From: Lyngbya confervoides BDU141951
GTDB taxonomy: Bacteria; Cyanobacteriota; Cyanobacteriia; Thermosynechococcales; Thermosynechococcaceae
Length of the DNA: 62,464 nucleotides
Assembly (NCBI RefSeq): GCF_000817775.3
Contig: NZ_JTHE03000106.1
Span: 1 to 62,464, forward strand
Direction: 5' to 3'
Below the pieces are notes generated by a model. The model did no database searches. It saw only the letters and a program-made list of their open reading frames with translations, and was not told where the DNA came from. A program made the translations under genes and the position numbers. Shown here in pieces: positions 27,501 to 37,065 of this stretch. The number at the start of each line of letters is the position of its first letter. Position 1 is the first letter of the stretch.

Positions 27501-27710
27501 CACCAGGACATCAATCAGGGCGCTCTCGAAGGCGTGCCCCATATGCAAACTGCCGGTCACATTCGGGGGCGGAATCACAATGCAGTAAGGGTCGCCCCCT
27601 TGGGCGGGATCGGCCCGAAAGACCTGCTGGGCTTCCCAGGCCTGCTGCCATTTGCCTTCGGTTGCGCTGGGGTCGTATTGACTGGTCAGGGTGGGAACGG
27701 TTGCCGTCAT
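24567..27710 (-). CDS. valS: Valyl-tRNA synthetase with inserted CAAD membrane-anchor domain
   Basis: 1047 residues, longer than ordinary ValRS (about 880-950). Catalytic motifs are intact: [12 protein letters not shown] (HIGH-type, 48-59) and K-M-S-K-S (542-546); the editing domain with [10 protein letters not shown] lies near 220. After the anticodon-binding domain, at about 770-870, there is an insertion with two hydrophobic helices ([12 protein letters not shown] and [12 protein letters not shown]) followed by a short amphipathic stretch. This is the CAAD domain known from cyanobacterial ValRS, LeuRS, IleRS and GluRS, which anchors the synthetase to thylakoid membranes and is related to the plant CURT1 fold. 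The C-terminal coiled coil (about 980-1047) closes the protein. It charges tRNA-Val. Confidence 0.95.
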   Translation of the reverse strand: MTATVPTLTSQYDPSATEGKWQQAWEAQQVFRADPAQGGDPYCIVIPPPNVTGSLHMGHAFESALIDVLVRYHRMAGRNTLWLPGTDHASIAVHTILEQQLAAEGLTRQDISREQFLERAWNWKAESGGKIVNQLRRLGVSVDWSRQRFTLDEGLSKAVIEVFVRLHEEGLIYRGNYLVNWCPASQSAVSDLEVENREVDGHLWHLRYPLTDGSGHVEVATTRPETMLGDTAVAVNPEDDRYRHLIGKTLTLPIMNREIPIIGDAFVDPSFGTGCVKVTPAHDPNDFEMGQRHNLPMISVMHKDGRLNENAGPFAGRDRFEARQDVVDWLEGEGFLVKVEDYRHSVPYSDRGKVPVEPMISTQWFVKIDPLAQQTLTWLDQQNSPHFIPDRWRKVYRDWLVNLRDWCISRQLWWGHQIPAWYAVSETEGEIREHTPFVVARTAQEARDKAVAQFGEVVQLEQDPDVLDTWFSSGLWPFSTLGWPDHTEDLEFYYPTSTLVTGFDIIFFWVARMTLMGSHFTGSMPFQDVYIHGLVRDEKNQKMSKSKGNGIDPLVLIEKYGTDALRYTLVREVVGAGQDIRLDYDRKTDESSSVEASRNFANKLWNASRFVLLNLKGQTPAQLGEPAAVDLELCDRWILTRYARLVSQTQESIAQYSLGEAAKGLYEFIWGDLCDWYIELVKPRLREESPSGRVAQQTLAYVLEGTLRLLHPFMPHITEEIWQTLTQAPDHTFLALQAYPTLGGILTHLHAPPQSQGRSVASPPDEAAPSVTDLLKDLPSFTQKYQRSLVWLLGLGILILVLSTLASAISTLNHVPLLGRLLEIIGLGATLVFAARKLLWQTDRQHFLQSVLAQKDLILDRMQHAEALSPASAETGATAQASAPIASEMETQFALILETIRTVRNLRAEANIKPSLHISVILQSDNPEERQILTQGRTYILDAARVESLQITDTVPETLKQTLVGVVDTVQVLVPLSGVVDLETLRAKVEKDLARAEADVNALQGRLGNQKFVENAPAEIVQGARDALAEAQKQSEILRDRLQQLQE
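25101..25397 (-). other. CAAD domain segment within valS
   Basis: Coding positions for about residues 772-870 of ValRS. Two transmembrane helices separated by a short turn (N-H-V-P-L-L-G-R) are flanked by Pro/Ala/Ser-rich linkers, the usual CAAD arrangement. Boundaries are approximate. Confidence 0.8.
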
Positions 27711-27991
27711 GGATTCAGAGGTGCTTCAGCTAAGGGCGGAGGAGGAAGGACAAAGGAGTCTTGAGTCTTTTAAAATTCTGCCACACCGACCCCAATCCCA
27801 TTCGATGGCTTGAGCTCTGGGGATTGGAACTTGGGGGACTGGAATTTCGGGAGGCGAGAGCTGCGGGGGAGAGCACGGCGGGGGAGATTCACCCCTGGCC
27901 ACGGTGAGAGGGTGAGCCGAGTCCACCCTCTGCCACAGCGGTGCCCTCTCCAGGATGGACGGGATAGGCATTCTGGAGCCGAAGACTAGAG

Positions 27992-28459
27992 CTAGAGCAG
28001 GCCGCGGATATCTTCAATCACGCCATCACGAATCAGGATTTCCACCTGCATCTTTTGAACCAGGTTGTCGCCCTTCTTGACGTGGAAAAAGTTTTCAATT
28101 TGTCCCTGCTCCACCTCGGTTTCCATCTCGAAGTTTTGCACCTGGTCAATTTGCTTTAAGATTTGGCTTTTTTGCTCTAGAAGCTCGCTTTTTTGGGCAT
28201 TGGCCTGGGCCTGGAGGTTCTGCATCTGCGCTTCGGTATTGGAAGGGGCATTTCCCTCCGCACCCACAATCTGAATATTTTGCTTGCGCAGCTCGTTCAT
28301 CATCTGTTTAACGCGCAGCTCTAGCTGCTGCAATTGCCCGTCAAGCTGATTAATTTGAGTCTGAAGCTGTTGTTGTGCTTCTTCCTTCCAGCGAGGAGTC
28401 ACCACTGCCTTGACCGCAATGGCACGCTTAAGGAGAAGCTGATCCGTGGGAATATCCAT
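27992..28459 (-). CDS. YlqD-family protein
   Basis: 155 residues. Short N-terminal beta segment with L-L-L-K-R-A-I-A-V-K-A-V-V-T-P-R-W-K, then a long coiled coil (about 28-115) rich in Gln, Leu and Glu, and a C-terminal segment F-F-H-V-K-K-G-D-N-L-V-Q-K-M-Q-V-E-I-L-I-R-D-G-V-I-E-D-I-R. That pattern matches the YlqD family conserved in cyanobacteria and Firmicutes. The molecular role is unknown. It follows the acyl synthetase gene on the same strand after 29 bp, so it is probably in the same transcript. Confidence 0.8.
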   Translation of the reverse strand: MDIPTDQLLLKRAIAVKAVVTPRWKEEAQQQLQTQINQLDGQLQQLELRVKQMMNELRKQNIQIVGAEGNAPSNTEAQMQNLQAQANAQKSELLEQKSQILKQIDQVQNFEMETEVEQGQIENFFHVKKGDNLVQKMQVEILIRDGVIEDIRGLL

Positions 28460-28488
28460 AGGGGCTAATTTTTCGCTAAACGGCTAAT

Positions 28489-30429
28489 TTAAGCAAACAT
28501 CCCGTTGATCATATCGCGGTAGCGTTCAAGCACAACAGCACGCTTGACTTTTAAGGTTTGCGTGAGCAATCCGTTTTCCATGGAAAAGGGGTCTAGGATT
28601 AAGGTAAACACCCCAATGCGATCATCGGGTCGGAAACCGGGGCGATTTTTAACCTCCCGGATCAGCTCCTGGCGGTAGAGTTCGGTGATATCAGGACTGT
28701 CCCAGTTCAAGACCGTGGCGGCGGCGGGAGCGGGGGGCAGGTCGCCTAGGGCGGCGGCGGGGAGGGTGGCATTGCGGGCGATCGCCCATTGCTGCAGGGC
28801 CTCCAGGTTGGGCACAATCAGGGCCCCTAGCGATCGCTGATCCTGGCCCACCACCATGATCTGGTCAATGTAGATGCTGCGGGCGCAGGCATTTTCCAGC
28901 GGTTCGGGTTCAATATTTTCTCCATTGGAGAGCACAATCGTATCCTTGGCCCGCCCGGTTAAAAATAAATCCTGGTGCGGGGTCATCCAGCCCAGGTCGC
29001 CGGTATCAAACCAGCCCTCGGGGTCAATGGCCTTGGCGGTGGCCTCAGGATTGTGATAGTAGCCCTGCATCACCTGGGGACCGCGGGCCAGCACCAACCC
29101 TTTCTCGCCAAGCTTCAGGGTCTGGCGCGTTTGGGGGTCCACAATATTCAGCTCCGTCTGGGCAATGGGGATACCTGCCGAGCGGCGAAAGTTTCGCTCT
29201 GGGCGGCGTGCGGTTAGCACGGGGGAGGTTTCGGTGAGTCCGTAGCCAACCAGCAGTTCAATCCCCACAATCTCAAAAAAATTCTCCAGATGCTGGGCCA
29301 GGGCACCTCCTCCGCTCAGGGAGAGCTTAAAGCGCCCGCCCAGGGCCTCGCGCACTTTGCCATAGACTATTTTGTCGCCCAGGGCATGGAGGGGGGCCAG
29401 GGTGATCTGCTGCACGGTGGCGCCCAGGGTTTGCAGGGGGGATGGCGAGAGCAGATCCAGACTCAGGCCCTGCCGGATCCGTCGCGCCACAATGTAGCGT
29501 TCGCTGAGGCGAAAGAAAAGGTTTACCAGCCGCTGTTTAGAGGCAGGTTGAGATCGAAACTGCTTTTGGATGCCTTCGTAGAGCGATTCCCACAGGCGCG
29601 GAACGCTGGCCATATAGTGGGGACGATAGTCCTTGAGATCGGCTTTGATGTGGCGAATGCTGGTGTAGACCAGGGTGCAGCCCTGGGAGAGTAGAAAATA
29701 ATCCACGATCCGGCCAAAGGAGTGCCAGGTGGGCAAAATGGTCAGGGCCAGTTCCCCCACCTGGGGACTTAAAAATTCTGGAACCGCGGTAATTTGGTGC
29801 AGCAGATTCCCATGGCTGAGCATGACGCCCTTCGGTTTGCCGGTGGTGCCTGAGGTGTAGAGCAAGGTGGCGAGCTGGTTGCGATCGCCCAAGGGCTGGA
29901 CCAGATCGGCTGATTCGCCTGCGGTAACGATGGCTCCAAAGCTATAGACGGGCACCCCATAGTCTTGGCTGGGGGTTTCATCGGAAAGCAATCCAATCCA
30001 CTTCAAAGGGATCTGGGGTAAAAAGGGGACCAGCTTCTGGAGGGTTTTCAGGTTTTCAGCAATTAAAACCGTGGAGTCGCTGTTTTCTAAGATGTAGGCT
30101 AGCTCCGCCGGGTCTGCCTCCGAACTACGCACCACGTCCACCGCACCGGCCAGCATACAACCCTGGTCTGCAATGAGCCAACGGGGACTGTTGTCGGCAA
30201 AAAGGGACAGGCGATCGCCCGGTAGCACCCCCAGCGATTGCAGTCCGCAGGCAAAGCGAGTGAGGGCCTCCGCGAGTTGAGCAAAGGTGATCTGCTGCTG
30301 GGGCTGACTGTGGGGGTCAATGAGGGCCACGGTTTCCCCGAAGCTCTGGGCGGCGATCGCCCAAATATCGGAGAGAGCGTCAAGCTGGCGATACTGCGGG
30401 TTCACCGGCGAGGCGGGAGAAGAACTCAT
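28489..30429 (-). CDS. Acyl-ACP/acyl-CoA synthetase (AMP-forming, Aas/FadD type)
   Basis: 646 residues of the ANL superfamily. P-loop [13 protein letters not shown] near residue 190; then [22 protein letters not shown] and [18 protein letters not shown], all standard motifs with an intact adenylate-binding Asp. Cyanobacterial members act mainly as acyl-ACP synthetases (Aas) that re-activate free fatty acids released from membranes or taken up from outside. Length and the N-I-E-P-E-P-L-E-N sequence fit this group. It is probably membrane associated. Divergent from glmU, with a roughly 210-bp promoter region between them. Confidence 0.9.
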   Translation of the reverse strand: MSSSPASPVNPQYRQLDALSDIWAIAAQSFGETVALIDPHSQPQQQITFAQLAEALTRFACGLQSLGVLPGDRLSLFADNSPRWLIADQGCMLAGAVDVVRSSEADPAELAYILENSDSTVLIAENLKTLQKLVPFLPQIPLKWIGLLSDETPSQDYGVPVYSFGAIVTAGESADLVQPLGDRNQLATLLYTSGTTGKPKGVMLSHGNLLHQITAVPEFLSPQVGELALTILPTWHSFGRIVDYFLLSQGCTLVYTSIRHIKADLKDYRPHYMASVPRLWESLYEGIQKQFRSQPASKQRLVNLFFRLSERYIVARRIRQGLSLDLLSPSPLQTLGATVQQITLAPLHALGDKIVYGKVREALGGRFKLSLSGGGALAQHLENFFEIVGIELLVGYGLTETSPVLTARRPERNFRRSAGIPIAQTELNIVDPQTRQTLKLGEKGLVLARGPQVMQGYYHNPEATAKAIDPEGWFDTGDLGWMTPHQDLFLTGRAKDTIVLSNGENIEPEPLENACARSIYIDQIMVVGQDQRSLGALIVPNLEALQQWAIARNATLPAAALGDLPPAPAAATVLNWDSPDITELYRQELIREVKNRPGFRPDDRIGVFTLILDPFSMENGLLTQTLKVKRAVVLERYRDMINGMFA

Positions 30430-30640
30430 AGGTCAGACGCTCCTTCTAGAACAACAGACAGCCAAGGAAGATAGCCAAGGATCGGCAGCGGGTGGGTGTG
30501 TATGGTCCGGCATGACCGGTTGCGGGAGGGCCAAGGAGTGGTCTGGGTCCCTGAACGAGGTATACTCCGTGAGGAGCAGCCGCTCCCTGCCCGATTTGGC
30601 AGGCCTTGCCCACGTTAATAGCTACAGCCTGGAATTTAGC

Positions 30641-31993
30641 ATGATTGCGGTCGCAATTTTAGCGGCGGGAAAAGGAACCCGCATGAAGTCAACGCAGCCC
30701 AAAGTCCTGCATCGCATTGGGGATAAAACTCTGGTGGAGCGGGTTTTGGGAAGTGTGGTGGGCTTAAATCCGCAGAAGCGGATTGTGATTGTGGGCTATG
30801 GGGCGCAACAGGTGCGCGAGTCCCTGAGCCACGATGGCGACCTTGAGTTTGTGGAGCAACGGGAGCAGTTGGGAACGGGCCATGCGGTCCAGCAGCTGAT
30901 GCCGGTGATGGCGGGCTTTGAGGGCGATCTACTGGTGCTCAATGGCGATGTGCCGCTCCTGCGGCCAGAAACCCTGAGCAAGCTGCTGCAAACCCACCAG
31001 GATCACCAGAATGCCGCCACCATTTTGACGGCGCAACTGCCGAATCCCCAGGGCTATGGGCGAGTCTTTTGTGATGCCCAGAATATGCTGCAGCAGATCG
31101 TGGAGGATCGAGACTGCACCGAGGCCCAGCGCCAGAATCATCGCATTAACGCTGGGGTCTATTGCTTTCGCTGGCCTGACCTGGCGCAGGTGCTGCCCCA
31201 ACTGCGATCGGACAATGATCAAAATGAATATTACCTGACCGATGCGGTGAATCACCTCGCGCCGATTATGGCGGTGGATGCTGCGGACCATCGCGAGATT
31301 TTAGGGATTAACGATCGCAAGCAGCTGGCGATGGCGGCAGACATTCTCCAGGATCGGGTTAAAACCCACTGGATGCTGGCGGGGGTGACGCTGGTGCAGC
31401 CGGATTCGATCACCATTGAAGATACGGTTCACATTGAGCCCGATGTGGTGATTGAACCCCAGACCCATCTGCGGGGAAGCACCACCATTGGGACGGGCAG
31501 CAAAATTGGACCGGGGTCACTGCTGGAAAATGCCCAGATTGGGGAACAGGTGACGGTGCTATTTTCGGTGATTCGCGATAGTGCGATCGCTAGCGGTAGC
31601 CGCATCGGTCCCTATGCACACCTAAGGGGCCAGGCTCAAATTGCCGAAAACTGTCGGGTGGGGAATTTTGTGGAAATCAAAAATTCCACCCTGGGCGCTC
31701 GAACCAATGCGGCCCACCTCTCCTATCTGGGAGACGCCATCCTGGGCACTCAGGTGAATATTGGCGCCGGAACCATTACGGCGAACTATGATGGGGTGAA
31801 GAAACATCGGACCGTGATTGGCGATCGCACCAAAACCGGGTCGAATAGTGTGCTGGTGGCCCCCCTTACCTTAGGTTGCGATGTCACCGTGGGGGCCGGT
31901 TCAACCGTGACCAAAGATGTTCAGGATGATGCCTTGGTGGTGGCGCGGGCTAAGCAGGCGGTGATGCCGGGCTGGCGGATGAAAAGCGAATAG
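30641..31993 (+). CDS. glmU: Bifunctional N-acetylglucosamine-1-phosphate uridyltransferase / glucosamine-1-phosphate acetyltransferase
   Basis: 450 residues from the ATG at 30641 ([17 protein letters not shown]); the open frame upstream to 30320 is a chance extension over the promoter of the acyl synthetase gene. The N-terminal pyrophosphorylase domain carries the L-A-A-G-x-G-T-R-M loop, E-Q-x-x-x-L-G-T-G-H-A and N-G-D-V-P-L. The C-terminal left-handed beta-helix consists of hexapeptide repeats (I-G-P-G-S, I-G-A-G-T-I) and the acetyltransferase motif [10 protein letters not shown]. It makes UDP-GlcNAc from GlcN-1-P, acetyl-CoA and UTP for peptidoglycan, lipopolysaccharide and exopolysaccharide synthesis in the cytosol. 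Confidence 0.95.
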   Translation: MIAVAILAAGKGTRMKSTQPKVLHRIGDKTLVERVLGSVVGLNPQKRIVIVGYGAQQVRESLSHDGDLEFVEQREQLGTGHAVQQLMPVMAGFEGDLLVLNGDVPLLRPETLSKLLQTHQDHQNAATILTAQLPNPQGYGRVFCDAQNMLQQIVEDRDCTEAQRQNHRINAGVYCFRWPDLAQVLPQLRSDNDQNEYYLTDAVNHLAPIMAVDAADHREILGINDRKQLAMAADILQDRVKTHWMLAGVTLVQPDSITIEDTVHIEPDVVIEPQTHLRGSTTIGTGSKIGPGSLLENAQIGEQVTVLFSVIRDSAIASGSRIGPYAHLRGQAQIAENCRVGNFVEIKNSTLGARTNAAHLSYLGDAILGTQVNIGAGTITANYDGVKKHRTVIGDRTKTGSNSVLVAPLTLGCDVTVGAGSTVTKDVQDDALVVARAKQAVMPGWRMKSE

Positions 31994-32034
31994 AAGCTAG
32001 AACTCATCTGTTTATGGCCAGATCAATCAGACAT

Positions 32035-32820
32035 TTAATGACTTTTCTGGTCTTGAATCTCACCAGGAGCAGATAGACTCGTGTGAAGTAATTGCAGAGT
32101 GGCTCGATAAAGAAAAATCGGAATGGTGTAGGCATACCTCTTCCAAAGACGTAGGGGTTCCTGCGCTAGCCGAAACAGCCACTCGAGGCCCAATGTACGC
32201 AAAAATTGAGGCGCTCGTTTATGAATTCCGGCATAGACCGGGAAGACTGCTCCAACTCCAATCATAACCGCGTTGATCTTGCCCTTATGTAACGCCATCC
32301 ACTTTTCCTGTTTTGGACAGCCCAAAGACACAAAAACAATTCCGGCCTTGCTAGCGTTTATCCGATCTATCAAATTCTGATCGCACTCTATGGATGAGCT
32401 AAAGGGTAGAGGCTCAATCCCAACAACAGGAGCGGCGGGATACTCATCTGCCAGTTTTTCCTGCATTTTTGCAAGAATTGCCGGATGAGATCCGACTAGA
32501 TAGATCCCAAGATTACACTCTGAAGACCGTTGAAAAATACTCTCAAAAACGTCTAGCCCTGCGACTCGGTTTTGGTGACGTGCTCCCAGGAGCCTTAACA
32601 TCCAGACTAAGGGCATTCCATCAGGCGCCACTAAATCCGCGTTTGTAATAATATTCATAAGCTGACGATTTTGAGTTGCCTCTACTAACATGTGAGTGTT
32701 AGCCAAGCAGATCACTCTGCTTGCAGATGTCTGCGCCCATTCACAAATTCGAGAAATTTGCCAGTCAAACGGCATTGCAGTAATAGGAACCCCAACGACG
32801 CTAATGCTAAGAGCTTTCAT
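32035..32820 (-). CDS. WecG/TagA/CpsF family glycosyltransferase
   Basis: 261 residues from the ATG at 32818-32820 (M-K-A-L-S-I-S-V-V-G-V-P-I-T-A-M). The signature A-D-L-V-A-P-D-G-M-P-L-V-W near residue 65, and F-V-S-L-G-C-P-K-Q-E-K-W-M near 180, place it in PF03808 (GT26). Family members transfer N-acetyl-mannosaminuronic acid or ManNAc to an undecaprenyl-diphosphate-GlcNAc intermediate in enterobacterial common antigen, teichoic acid or capsule synthesis. The exact donor here is unknown. It is convergent with glmU, which makes the UDP-GlcNAc precursor of such donors, and lies at the edge of the AT-rich island leading into the polysaccharide locus. Confidence 0.88.
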   Translation of the reverse strand: MKALSISVVGVPITAMPFDWQISRICEWAQTSASRVICLANTHMLVEATQNRQLMNIITNADLVAPDGMPLVWMLRLLGARHQNRVAGLDVFESIFQRSSECNLGIYLVGSHPAILAKMQEKLADEYPAAPVVGIEPLPFSSSIECDQNLIDRINASKAGIVFVSLGCPKQEKWMALHKGKINAVMIGVGAVFPVYAGIHKRAPQFLRTLGLEWLFRLAQEPLRLWKRYAYTIPIFLYRATLQLLHTSLSAPGEIQDQKSH

Positions 32821-33122
32821 ATTAAAGTAAACTAAAGAATTCATTTGGTTTGGGCAATTTTTACAACGATAAGGCAACAAATAAAAGTCCCTATATGAAT
32901 GAAGGTAGAGTAAACGGCATAGCCTTATAATCATTAGCCTGAAAGCTGCACAAGAATGAGGCTAGAATTCTCCAACAGTAAAATAATTTCAGGATTTATC
33001 TTGTCCAATTTCTATATAACCAACCCAGTTAAAACAAATTTTGGAATATAGAAGCCTAGTTTATTCTTTTTCTGGAAATACATATCTGACACACGAGAAA
33101 ACCAGAAAAAAGTCAGGCTTAA
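32821..33122. other. AT-rich upstream region of the WecG-type gene
   Basis: About 300 bp of AT-rich sequence between the WecG-type start and the first 99-bp mobile repeat. No gene or clear motif is seen. Confidence 0.4.
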
Positions 33123-33221
33123 GGGCACCTCGAATAATTCAAGCTTATTGAGAATGACTAACGGAAAGTTAGGTGTCCTATTAACTCTAATTTGTCAATA
33201 AGGCTATTTTTCGAGGTGCCC
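33123..33221 (-). mobile_element. 99-bp MITE-like element A, copy 1
   Basis: Ends are GGGCACCTCGAA and TTCGAGGTGCCC, perfect inverted repeats of 12 bp, flanked by TTAA on both sides (33119-33122 and 33222-33225). The reverse complement matches copy 2 (38145-38243) at 98 of 99 positions by eye. It is non-coding and must have moved by a transposase encoded elsewhere. It is assigned here to the strand opposite to copy 2. Confidence 0.85.
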
Positions 33222-33265
33222 TTAAACTAAATCAAACAAAAAGCCAAGTGAGATGATTGTCAATA

Positions 33266-33362
33266 TATATAGCAATCCGACTTGAATTGTGAGAACAAAA
33301 TCCAGAGATACTAAGGCTTTCAAGACAATCTAGTCTCACGAATGAGATGAGATTGCTATATA
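33266..33362. mobile_element. 97-bp MITE-like element C
   Basis: Begins TATATAGCAATC and ends GATTGCTATATA, a 12-bp perfect inverted repeat. The arms continue as an imperfect palindrome (A-A-T-T-G-T-G-A-G-A on the left against T-C-T-C-A-C-G-A-A-T on the right). The terminal TA would fit an IS630/Tc1-mariner-like TA target. It is non-coding, with only one copy in the window. Confidence 0.6.
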
Positions 33363-33612
33363 CCAAGCAGTTAACAATAGGAGTTAGCTTGTGCAACTCA
33401 GGAGTTAAGGTAGTTCTGAAAATTGTTTAAAATATAGTAATCTTCCGGATTGGCAAAATCAAGCTAAAAAAGTCATAAAAAGTCAGATAAAAGCACACTT
33501 TAAAATTAGAGGCGTCCCAGGCAACGGTAGTAAAGACTTAGGCATGACACGATCAAGGTAGGTGCAACAGGATCAACAGCGTTTTAGGCCTCCAATTACT
33601 AACAAGCATTAG

Positions 33613-33846
33613 ATGCGTGCATTCAAGCACTTATTCAATTACTCTTCGGTTTCATCATTCCAAACCCAAGCGGAATACCAAGCAGCGTCAAGGCTGTTGA
33701 AAGTTCTTGGAAGAAATCTGCTTGAAACTGCCACACAAGTGATATTCTACTTCTTCTGTCAAACTGTCATCAAAGATTGTTTTATCATTCGCTTAAACTT
33801 TGCAAACACGATTAAATCTCCCAACGTAATAGAAGAAAATTATTAA
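33613..33846 (+). CDS. Possible hypothetical protein
   Basis: A 77-residue frame in the AT-rich stretch downstream of the exosortase operon. The composition is mixed with a hydrophobic Phe-rich middle (V-I-F-Y-F-F-C-Q). No ribosome binding site or family is recognised. It is likely a chance frame or a remnant. The surrounding 33363-33963 shows nothing else. Confidence 0.2.
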   Translation: MRAFKHLFNYSSVSSFQTQAEYQAASRLLKVLGRNLLETATQVIFYFFCQTVIKDCFIIRLNFANTIKSPNVIEENY

Positions 33847-33963
33847 AATTTTGTTGAAGTCATGCCTATCTAAAACAGAAACAGACAAACTCTGACATAA
33901 ACCCCATAAAATTGACGGATGTAGCTGTTCCCGAGTTACCGCCTTACCCGGTGCAAATTGATA

Positions 33964-34668
33964 CTACCGTCCACTTTTTCTGTGGGAGCCTCCTTGTCTT
34001 CTTCGAGTTCCACGCCAAATCTGAATATACAGGAATCCTGAAACAGCGCCTCCAAAACTCCACTTTAGTGCACGCTTAATTAGCTGGAGGCGCGTTGTTT
34101 TCTGTTCAGCTTTAATTTGTGCTCTAGAACTATTTTTAACTTGATCTAGATCTTGGCGGAGACGCTCCTTCAGGTCCTGAGCGGTTTGTATCCCTAGCTC
34201 AGGATTCTGAGCAGTCACCTGATCAAATAATATTTTCAATTGTCCTGCAGTAGCCTGATTCAGTTGATTTTGAAGCTGTTGTATTCGATCAATTTGTTGA
34301 TTAGCCTGAGCATTAAGTTGAACAGAGTTTTGCAGGTTAATTCGATGTGCACTGCTGAGTCCACCAGGAATCATCAAGAAGGAACAGATCCCCAAGAGCA
34401 GAGTAGTCCAGGAAAGAAAACTAAGAACCAAAAGTTCCCAGTTACGGCGATTTTCAAACTTACCGTAGAATACCAATGCTAGGCCCAACAAAGGGATAGG
34501 AGAACTTTCGACCAGAGATCCAAATGTTTGAAATTCCCAAGGGGGGTTCATAATCTGCAAAGGGAACAGAATATCAATCAGATTGAAAAAAGCTAGGATC
34601 AAGAGACCGTAGCCAACCAGGCGGAACAGATAGCCTGGCAGCACAGCTTTAGTATTCGGCAAATGCAT
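33964..34668 (-). CDS. HpsJ-like protein, exosortase-associated
   Basis: 234 residues. Three to four hydrophobic helices in the first 120 residues (L-V-G-Y-G-L-L-I-L-A-F-F, P-I-P-L-L-G-L-A-L-V-F-Y-G, L-L-L-G-I-C-S-F-L-M-I-P-G), then a Gln-rich coiled coil (about 115-200) and a further hydrophobic helix close to a basic Arg/Gly C-terminus. This layout matches the HpsJ family, first described in the hormogonium polysaccharide locus of Nostoc and found next to cyanoexosortases. The role is unknown; it is probably an inner-membrane accessory protein of envelope protein sorting or polysaccharide secretion. Last gene of a four-gene operon, 44 bp after the previous one. Confidence 0.8.
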   Translation of the reverse strand: MHLPNTKAVLPGYLFRLVGYGLLILAFFNLIDILFPLQIMNPPWEFQTFGSLVESSPIPLLGLALVFYGKFENRRNWELLVLSFLSWTTLLLGICSFLMIPGGLSSAHRINLQNSVQLNAQANQQIDRIQQLQNQLNQATAGQLKILFDQVTAQNPELGIQTAQDLKERLRQDLDQVKNSSRAQIKAEQKTTRLQLIKRALKWSFGGAVSGFLYIQIWRGTRRRQGGSHRKSGR

Positions 34669-34712
34669 AAAATATTAATACGATTTATAAGGAATAAAAG
34701 AGAAATACAAAA

Positions 34713-35363
34713 TCAGAATATCGGAAATTGATAATTCCAAGATTGATACCATAAAGACCAGACATTTTCGAGGATTTGATAAGGGATAGTGGAATCCTGT
34801 TTGAGTGGAGTCGAGAGCAGGACAAACATACAGCGATTTTCGATGAGATTACTCTTCCCCAGCAGCCATGGCAGCAGACGCATCGCAGGATCATAAGTAT
34901 TACGGTTTTGCTTGAACTGTCTTTTAGTCAATGTGCTATTACCAGAAGGATTAATACAAGCACTAAGATAGGCTCGTTTCTGATCAGTAAACAGTCCGTA
35001 GTACCCAGTATTTTTTTTATGCTGAATTAGCGGGGATGGACTAGATATTTTGTTTTTTAGAAATTGCTTTACCTCTCCATCCGAATTTGTAAAGTGATAC
35101 AACTCAATCAGTAAGGAAGTACCGTTTTTTTGGTACTGGTAGCGCCTACCCCCTAAATATTTAGATAGTCCAATATCTTGCGTAAGCAGACGTTGACTAG
35201 GCAAAGCCTGCCACTGTGATAACTGAATCTGATTAGGAAAGGCAAACGGATCAGCTTTTTGGGTATCAGTAGCTGGAGCTACTGTCACTTTTACCAGAAC
35301 AAAAACAGAACTAAAAAAAACCAGGATTGATAGTGAGTTTCTAAGGCCCAGCTTAAAGTTCAT
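34713..35363 (-). CDS. Cyanoexosortase A system-associated protein (EpsI-like)
   Basis: 216 residues. One N-terminal hydrophobic anchor (L-S-I-L-V-F-F-S-S-V-F-V-L-V-K-V) is followed by a soluble domain with a W-Q-A-L-P-S motif, Y-Q-Y-Q-K-N-G-T-S-L-L-I-E-L-Y and a Cys pair (A-C-I-N-P-S-G and N-R-C-M-F). This corresponds to the EpsI-like partner found fused to or beside exosortases. It would lie on the outer face of the cytoplasmic membrane. It begins 5 bp after the cyanoexosortase stop, so they are translationally coupled. Together they process the PEP-CTERM protein encoded upstream. Confidence 0.82.
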   Translation of the reverse strand: MNFKLGLRNSLSILVFFSSVFVLVKVTVAPATDTQKADPFAFPNQIQLSQWQALPSQRLLTQDIGLSKYLGGRRYQYQKNGTSLLIELYHFTNSDGEVKQFLKNKISSPSPLIQHKKNTGYYGLFTDQKRAYLSACINPSGNSTLTKRQFKQNRNTYDPAMRLLPWLLGKSNLIENRCMFVLLSTPLKQDSTIPYQILENVWSLWYQSWNYQFPIF

Positions 35364-35368
35364 GTCAG

Positions 35369-36241
35369 TTATTGCTGCATGGATTGTTTAATGTCTACAT
35401 CATTCTGTTGAAGCAAATAAAAGCATAGAACTACTAATAGTAAAACTGAAAAAAGAGAAAATATCAAAGAGCCTTGCCCAACATGCCAGTAATTAAGACT
35501 TTTTTGACTGGAATAGGCGGCGAGAATTGCCATTAAAGCCACCCTCGTTCCATTAACACAAAAACCAATGGAAAGAGCTGCGGTAGGAATTAAAATTTTT
35601 TGGAATCGGGTTGTCGGAAACATAACCAAAAAAAGAGCCGCTAATCCCACTAGATGAAGCATAGACTCGATACCTGAACAACCTGGATATACTTCAATAC
35701 TCCCCCCCGGAAGGTGAACATAAACTCCTTGACGAGAGGCGTCAAAACCAAGATTCCATAGAAGAAAGGTAGCAAACTGAGCAGTCTGCTTAGAAATATC
35801 AAGTAAAAAAGCTAAGGCTCCTGGAGAAGGAGCCAAAAAACAGAGAATAGAGAGTTCTCTCCAGAATTGCCTCAAGTGTAGGCATCCCGAAGCAAACAAG
35901 GCAAGACCAAATCCTGAGATGAGGGGAGCAATCCTCAGAAAAGGATCATAACCTGAGATAACAAGACTTCTAATCAACACCAAAATAATGAACATAGCTC
36001 CGAAAAGACTCGAAACCATGTCGGATTCTAGTCTAAGTTCCTGCCGCTTAATCCATATCAGAACCACAATCGCCAAATAAAATAGCATGCTGCTAGTAAA
36101 AAGATCACTTTGCGAAGTCCTAGATATCAAAGTTAGATTGATCGCAACTAGACAGGCACCGATACCCAATAGCAAAATTTCAGGAACCTTTATCGAAGCC
36201 ACAGAAGATAACTGAAGTTTCTTCATAATGACTATACTCAT
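35369..36241 (-). CDS. Cyanoexosortase A
   Basis: 290 residues with about eight transmembrane helices. The exosortase active site is complete: Cys188 in Y-P-G-C-S-G-I-E-S, Arg233 in N-G-T-R-V-A-L-M and His253 in W-H-V-G-Q-G. By family analogy it cleaves substrate proteins near the PEP motif after export and attaches the rest to an envelope component or releases it. The start may be the ATG at 36239-36241 or the one at 36224-36226 (M-K-K-L-Q); neither has ideal ribosome binding site spacing. It follows the PEP-CTERM gene after 26 bp and precedes the associated protein by 5 bp. Confidence 0.92.
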   Translation of the reverse strand: MSIVIMKKLQLSSVASIKVPEILLLGIGACLVAINLTLISRTSQSDLFTSSMLFYLAIVVLIWIKRQELRLESDMVSSLFGAMFIILVLIRSLVISGYDPFLRIAPLISGFGLALFASGCLHLRQFWRELSILCFLAPSPGALAFLLDISKQTAQFATFLLWNLGFDASRQGVYVHLPGGSIEVYPGCSGIESMLHLVGLAALFLVMFPTTRFQKILIPTAALSIGFCVNGTRVALMAILAAYSSQKSLNYWHVGQGSLIFSLFSVLLLVVLCFYLLQQNDVDIKQSMQQ

Positions 36242-36267
36242 CCCTTGAAGACGGGAGAAAATGACTA

Positions 36268-37065
36268 CTACTTAGAGACCGTTCGCGCTTGCTTCTTAAT
36301 AAGTTTTTTTCTAGACATTACTCCAAATCCTAAGGCTAGAGCTGTACCTATTATTGTTGTAGGCTCCGGAACACCAGCGGGTTCAAAGCTGCCATTTGTT
36401 GTTTGAAACTTTAGCGGAAAGTCACTCAAGGTGACAAAATTAGTTCCCTTTGATGAATCCCAAAAATCACCGGCTATGTTCAGGTCAAAGCTATCAGACT
36501 GACCTGCCTGTAGACCCGTCTTAACATCTCCTCCACTACAGCCGTCAGAAAATATACAAATATCAATTTGCTTGAAACCACCTGGAAATTTTTGCTGTTT
36601 ACTTGTTTGTACAATAGCGTTGTCAAAAACAGCATTTTCTGACTGGCTCAGGCTTACTGAGGTTACATTTGGTGTAATTCCAAACCCGAAACTAAGAATA
36701 TTCGCTATATAGTTGGAGCTAGGAAGTGTGGTAGTGTTTTTAATGGTTAAACCTAAGGTTAACTTTTGACTATCAAAGGCTTTGACAACAGTTTGTAAGG
36801 TGGCACTTAGCGGAATGGGGGTTATCTCACGCCCGTTAGAGGTGCCGGCGGGAACATACCATGTTGTTGGATCCAAGGTTCTGCCAACATCATAGTTAGA
36901 ATCCAATGTGAGATTATGAAGATTACTAACAGGGTTTCCGCCTTGCCGTCCGTTCAGATAGACCTGGTAGGCACTGGCAGGCAGGGGAGCGGCCATTAAA
37001 GAAATAAGGCCGGTAAGGCTAAGCGTTATTGGTATAACTGAGGAGAATCGAGGGGGGGAAGGCAT
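36268..37065 (-). CDS. PEP-CTERM sorting-domain protein
   Basis: 265 residues from the ATG at 37063-37065, with G-G-A-G seven bases upstream; the frame is open to 37104. The signal peptide (about 1-30) ends P-A-S-A. The mature part is beta-rich and Thr/Ser/Asn-rich without a known domain. The C-terminal sorting signal is complete: V-P-E-P-T-T near 232, a hydrophobic helix (I-I-G-T-A-L-A-L-G-F-G-V-M) and a basic cluster R-K-K. It has a longer basic tail (L-I-K-K-Q-A-R-T) than usual. First gene of the operon that also encodes the exosortase, so it is the likely dedicated substrate, exposed at or released from the cell surface or embedded in the extracellular matrix. Confidence 0.9.
   Translation of the reverse strand: MPSPPRFSSVIPITLSLTGLISLMAAPLPASAYQVYLNGRQGGNPVSNLHNLTLDSNYDVGRTLDPTTWYVPAGTSNGREITPIPLSATLQTVVKAFDSQKLTLGLTIKNTTTLPSSNYIANILSFGFGITPNVTSVSLSQSENAVFDNAIVQTSKQQKFPGGFKQIDICIFSDGCSGGDVKTGLQAGQSDSFDLNIAGDFWDSSKGTNFVTLSDFPLKFQTTNGSFEPAGVPEPTTIIGTALALGFGVMSRKKLIKKQARTVSK

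Noticed and set aside
30320-30640. N-terminal extension of GlmU from an upstream start
   Set aside because: It overlaps the start of the divergent acyl synthetase gene, and the family's N-terminus begins exactly at the ATG at 30641.
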